NCBI GenBank assembly: GCA_036897485.1
Contig: JAYMTF010001351.1
Location: 1 to 23,970, forward strand
From: Pelargonium nanum
Lineage: Eukaryota > Streptophyta > Magnoliopsida > Geraniales > Geraniaceae
Length of the DNA: 23,970 nucleotides
Direction: 5' to 3'
Positions 20,305 through 23,970 of the stretch are shown here, one piece after another. The position numbers and the translations under genes were made by a program. A model generated the notes under the pieces. It made no database searches. It saw only the letters and a list, made by a program, of their open reading frames with translations, and was not told the DNA's origin. The stretch's first letter is position 1. Each line of letters starts with the position of its first letter.

Positions 20305-20895
20305 AACGTCTGTTGAGTCTAGAGTTATAATCCAAATTAACAACTCACAAGTTCGGTCCAAATTACGAGCTATGGCCCTAAATCCTCAATAGCTACTAGT
20401 ATTGTATTTTCATTATCGTATCAAATATAACCAACAAACATAGACATACTGCTAAATGAGATTGTTCTCGTTTCAGGCTGGTTCAAGGTTAGGCACTTTC
20501 AAATCAAACCCAAACATGGACAATATGAGTTCAAATCTAAACCTGAAACTTAAATCACCACCTCTACATTGATCACAAACGTCCTTAAACGCATATTGTG
20601 TCATAGGTCAATGCTCAAATCGTCAACCCAATTAAAATTCCGAAAAATCCAACTATATAGATCCCAAACTCTCTTAAACACAAACTGTGTCATAGGTTAT
20701 CGCTCAAACCGTCAACCTTCCACACGATTCCAAAAAATCAACTCAAATCCGACTATAAATCCAAGTTACCGTCTCTAAGTTGAGCCTAGACTTTTAAAAC
20801 TCGTGTTGATCATGACCCAAATCGCCAACCTTATTGGCCAAATTTGGTGCTTTGGGTCTGAATCTTCAATAGTTGCCAATGTTGTTTGTTCATTG
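20305..20895. repeat. Degenerate duplicated repeat with a nested 89-base duplication
   Basis: A block at about 20308-20420 (TTGAGTCTAGA, CCAAATTACGAGCT, AATCCTCAATAGCTACTAG, TTTTCATTAT) recurs at about 20778-20893 (TTGAGCCTAGA, CCAAATTTGGTGCT, AATCTTCAATAGTTGCCAA, TGTTCATTGG), period about 470. Inside, CTTAAAC...TGTGTCATAGGT...GCTCAAA-CGTCAACC at 20584 is repeated at 20673. It looks like an old, decayed tandem repeat family. Confidence 0.6.
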
Positions 20896-20899
20896 GAAT

Positions 20900-22734
20900 A
20901 TTAAATGTGATTGACCAAGTGGATTGTTTTTGGCAGCTGTGAGAGAAGTAGACGTGACTCTGGTCCAAACCCAACCTTATCCTTAAAGTTTTCAGTTGAA
21001 TACAATGAGTGTAAGCTTTGTATTTGGTCTATGTTGTTTTTGTTCATTTCATGTTTATGTCTGGTTCAAATATAGGTTTCAGTTGTTTTTTGTTTTGATT
21101 TGTCAATTTGTTTGACAATTTTTCCTCTTACTTTTGCTTAACGCAACGACTAATTAATAATTTAGAGAATCTACGTTAATATATTAAATTATTTATTATT
21201 GATTTTAAAGTTCATAATTGTAATGATTCTATATTTGATTAGCAATGATACCTAACTTTTAGGAAAAAAAATAATTTATTGCATACCAAAATTTATATCA
21301 TGCTTGAGATCACATTTTAATAATTAAAATCAAATCCCATATTTTAATAGTTATTATAGTTTTGTCTCTAATATAAAACAATGTTTGTGTTTTTGCCCCA
21401 CTAAATTTGCATAGTGTAAAAAGACAATTATTTCAATTAATTTCTTAATTTCTTCCATATAAACTAAACTTGTTTTAAAAAAAGTTAATATTTGCAACCC
21501 AACAAATCTCATTTCAAGAGAATTGTATTTACATCACAAATTTATAGACTAATATCGACATAAATGTTATTGTATTAATATGTTCTTACGTACTTATGTC
21601 GACTCTAATTATAATTTATTTGGATTAACATTATATAATCCTTCTTTATACACATCACAAAACATAATGATTCATGACCTATGAAAATAATATTATATAC
21701 CAAAAAAATGTATTATACAATATTAATTATAATTTTATTACATACCTTAATTATTATTTTCTTCATGCATGTTACTATGTCAACCCTAAATATAGTTTAT
21801 TTGAAGCAATTAATGTGATATTATTCCTTCTATAAATCACAAGACCTAAAGTGGTTCCATCATTGTCCAAACAAAAGTTTGATAGCAAAATTATAGCTTT
21901 TTGCCTGTCTAATTAACATTGATTGTTGATATTTGTCAAGACATGAAAGTGATAAGGAGCTGTAATTTTGAAGCACTTGTCATCTTATTCATGTGATCAC
22001 AATATAATTGGAGACCCTAATTGAAAATGATTGGAAGACATTGCTTACAAATTTACAATTCTCATAATATAATCAATCATTGTGGTTATTTATTTAAACT
22101 AATCAATTATTGGAAATGAACACTGCATAATTATATTTTTTATATATTTTTTTATGTTATCTTGTACTAAAATATATGTAAAGTTAGTACTTTGTTCTTT
22201 GGTCAGAATGAGTGTTCATCGATTCAAGATCAAATTAAACCGATCCATTAATATGAGTCACGTTTTAAAAAGTGTGAAAATTTTGTGTTTGGAAGATCGA
22301 ATTGAGCTAAAAATTGTTTCGATAGTGCTATTTTAAGTGGTCCAAAATATTAGCCATCACTAACAATAGTTGGCATTGGAAAAATGTTTGGGTATATGAG
22401 TACTAAAATTTATTTGTGGCAGTCCACAATATTGAACTTACACACCAAGTTGGATGTTTGGGCATGGCCTACTCACTTTATTCAATTTTTTCAATTTTAT
22501 TTATTTTTGTCTTTTGGGTAGATTCATTGCACAAAAAAGGTCTTGGTCTTGAACCCAATTAATAGCCAATTTGCTACTCAAAGAATATTCATATTTGTAT
22601 ATTTTATTTTGGGTTGGTAAGGGATCATTTTCATGTTTAATACATGAGACACTTGTGTGTTAATTGCTTAATTTGGACACATTGAAGGCAAGTTTTAAAA
22701 TTTTAACCAACTAGCCACCAATATGATGCAGTGT
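20900..22734. other. Intergenic, very AT-rich, no gene recognised
   Basis: Long runs of A/T with scattered stops in all frames. Short recurrent phrases such as a TATGTCGACTCTAATTATA-like stretch near 21597 and TATGTCAACCCTAAATATA near 21777 suggest another decayed duplication. No RNA gene, transposon terminus or coding exon could be supported. Confidence 0.45.
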
Positions 22735-22754
22735 ATTCCCATTTTGTTTTTTAT

Positions 22755-22907
22755 GTGTGTGTAAACCAACGGTTTAATCCGGATCGAGCTTTAGTCACAG
22801 TTAAGATTTCTCACCTCTCTACGTAGATGTGTTTAGTGGAGATCGAACCCGATAGCTCTTCTCACAATCTCAGTTTGCGTTGCCAACTGAGCCGCAACCT
22901 ATTAGTA
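22755..22907 (-). mobile_element. tRNA-derived SINE with target-site duplication
   Basis: Read on the minus strand from 22907, the element has a Pol III A box CGGCTCAGTTGG (complement of 22883-22894) and, about 33 bases on, a B box GGGTTCGATCTCC (complement of 22838-22850), the layout of a tRNA gene head without cloverleaf. A tRNA-unrelated body of about 80 bases follows, ending in ACACACAC. Both sides carry ATTCCCATTTTGTTTTTT(TT)AT (22735-22754 and 22908-22929), a 20-base target duplication differing only in T-run length. About 153 bases long, with no coding capacity. Confidence 0.85.
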
Positions 22908-22929
22908 ATTCCCATTTTGTTTTTTTTAT

Positions 22930-23970
22930 TATATATAACTTACTTATCATTATATAACCTATCACCGGTTCGGTCAAGAACAAGACCCGATAGAAACTCG
23001 GGTCGATTTTCGACCCACCTTTTTTTGCTTAAGTAAGACCCAAATGAATAGTCCTAGTATAAACAAATTATTTTTAGGACATTAATAAAAGAGATTAGTT
23101 GGACCAATAATTTGGTAGGAAGTTGTGTGATGGGTGATGAAGAAAATACAAAGAAGGCATTGGCAATATTGAGCTATTGTTTATGTGGTGACTGGTGGAG
23201 GTGGAATGTGGGTATGTTCATATGTTCTTAGCATCCAAAACAACCAATGACAAGTCTACCTCCTCTACTTGGAAATGCATGTCTATCTTGTTTACTCTTT
23301 TGTCCTAAATACTTTTTTTTTTTTTGGAATAAAGTTTAGGTAAGTGAAGAGTGAAGACCATTTCATTTGAGCATTATAGAGTATATAATTATATTTAATA
23401 GTGTTTTTACTTTTTTTTTTGGTTGTTGTTAAATTCACTTTTGTTATATAATCCACTATGTCACTTGTCAATGTTTGTCATACTCATGTCCATTACCCTA
23501 CCACAAAAGGCCACTATGCCTAAAAAAAATTATATGGGCATGCACATGTTTGTTTGTGTCTACAAGTGTATGGCTGTTTATTTATTAGTTCCAATAAATC
23601 AGGTACATAAATTTAAACCTTATTTTCTTATATTTAACTTATTTTAAACATAATTGTATAGTTGAAGATGTTGCCGCCACATCAGTTTTGTCCAATTTAG
23701 TAGCTAAAGTATATAATTTTGTTCCAAAATGTAAAAAATTGTCACGCTAGTCAACTTAATTTGTCAGCATTGTTGCAAATTGAATGAATTCGAAACAAAA
23801 CAACAAAAACTGAGGGACTAAATTTGAACGATATAATAATTTGGGGACCAAATATTAAATTGAGTACAAATTCAAAACAAAATCTATACTATAGTATGTT
23901 AAACTTGGTGAGAATGCACTAGGGAATGCCACATCACCAAGTTTAGCAATTTTGAAGCTTCTCATTGCAT
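22930..23970. other. Intergenic to window edge, no gene recognised
   Basis: AT-rich with T-runs (23321-23335, 23411-23420). Phrases such as GGGACTAAATTTGAACGAT and GGGGACCAAATATTAAATTGA (about 23815-23862) resemble decayed repeat sequence common in plant spacers. A perfect inverted repeat lies at 23900-23945. Confidence 0.45.
23900..23945. repeat. Perfect 12-bp inverted repeat with 22-base spacer
   Basis: TAAACTTGGTGA (23900-23911) and TCACCAAGTTTA (23934-23945) are exact reverse complements. The spacer contains GAATGC twice. It could be a hairpin or the terminal region of a small element cut by the window edge. Confidence 0.6.

Noticed and set aside
1-23970. CRISPR array, LTR retrotransposon, insertion sequence or bacterial operon
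   Set aside because: No regularly spaced repeats, no long terminal repeats with primer-binding site, no transposase or polymerase domains, and the genes are clearly plant nuclear.

Overview
The window is nuclear DNA of a flowering plant, most likely a eudicot. It has four intron-rich protein genes with GT-AG introns, AT-rich intergenic DNA, and plant-specific families (CSLA, an HD2-type histone deacetylase, an At4g22758-like protein). Small non-autonomous transposons and SINEs are scattered through introns and spacers. No prokaryotic, organellar or viral gene was recognised.

Layout. 1-4383 (+): the 3' two thirds of a CSLA glucomannan mannosyltransferase gene, cut by the left edge. It has seven visible exons and a 2.3-kb intron after the first. 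5664-5746 (-): a complete tRNA-Leu(UAA). 5995-8274 (+): a complete five-exon U2AF35 gene, with a spliced-looking 3' region out to about 9.7 kb that holds one decayed Stowaway-like MITE. A better preserved relative lies just beyond, at 9980-10217. 11322-14363 (-): a ten-exon HD2/HDT gene convergent with U2AF35. Its promoter has a TATA box, telo-boxes and site II motifs. 16586-17250 (-): a two-exon At4g22758-like gene with a TATA box, a G-box and an upstream ORF. From 17.95 kb to the right edge (about 6 kb) no gene is visible. That stretch holds a degenerate duplicated repeat, a tRNA-derived SINE with a 20-base target duplication, and several inverted repeats.

The genes form no operon or cluster and are unrelated housekeeping functions: cell-wall mannan synthesis, 3' splice-site recognition, chromatin/nucleolar regulation, and one protein of unknown role. 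The main discovery is in the HDT gene. Its third intron has no usable GT donor but shows a full minor-spliceosome signature: ATATCCTT at the 5' end, a TTCCTTGAC branch site and an AC 3' end. That is a U12-type AT-AC intron, and a 17-nt microexon follows it. Two introns later the reading frame closes only with a GC donor, a cryptic GT donor or a one-base difference. The other introns of the gene look like ordinary GT-AG introns.
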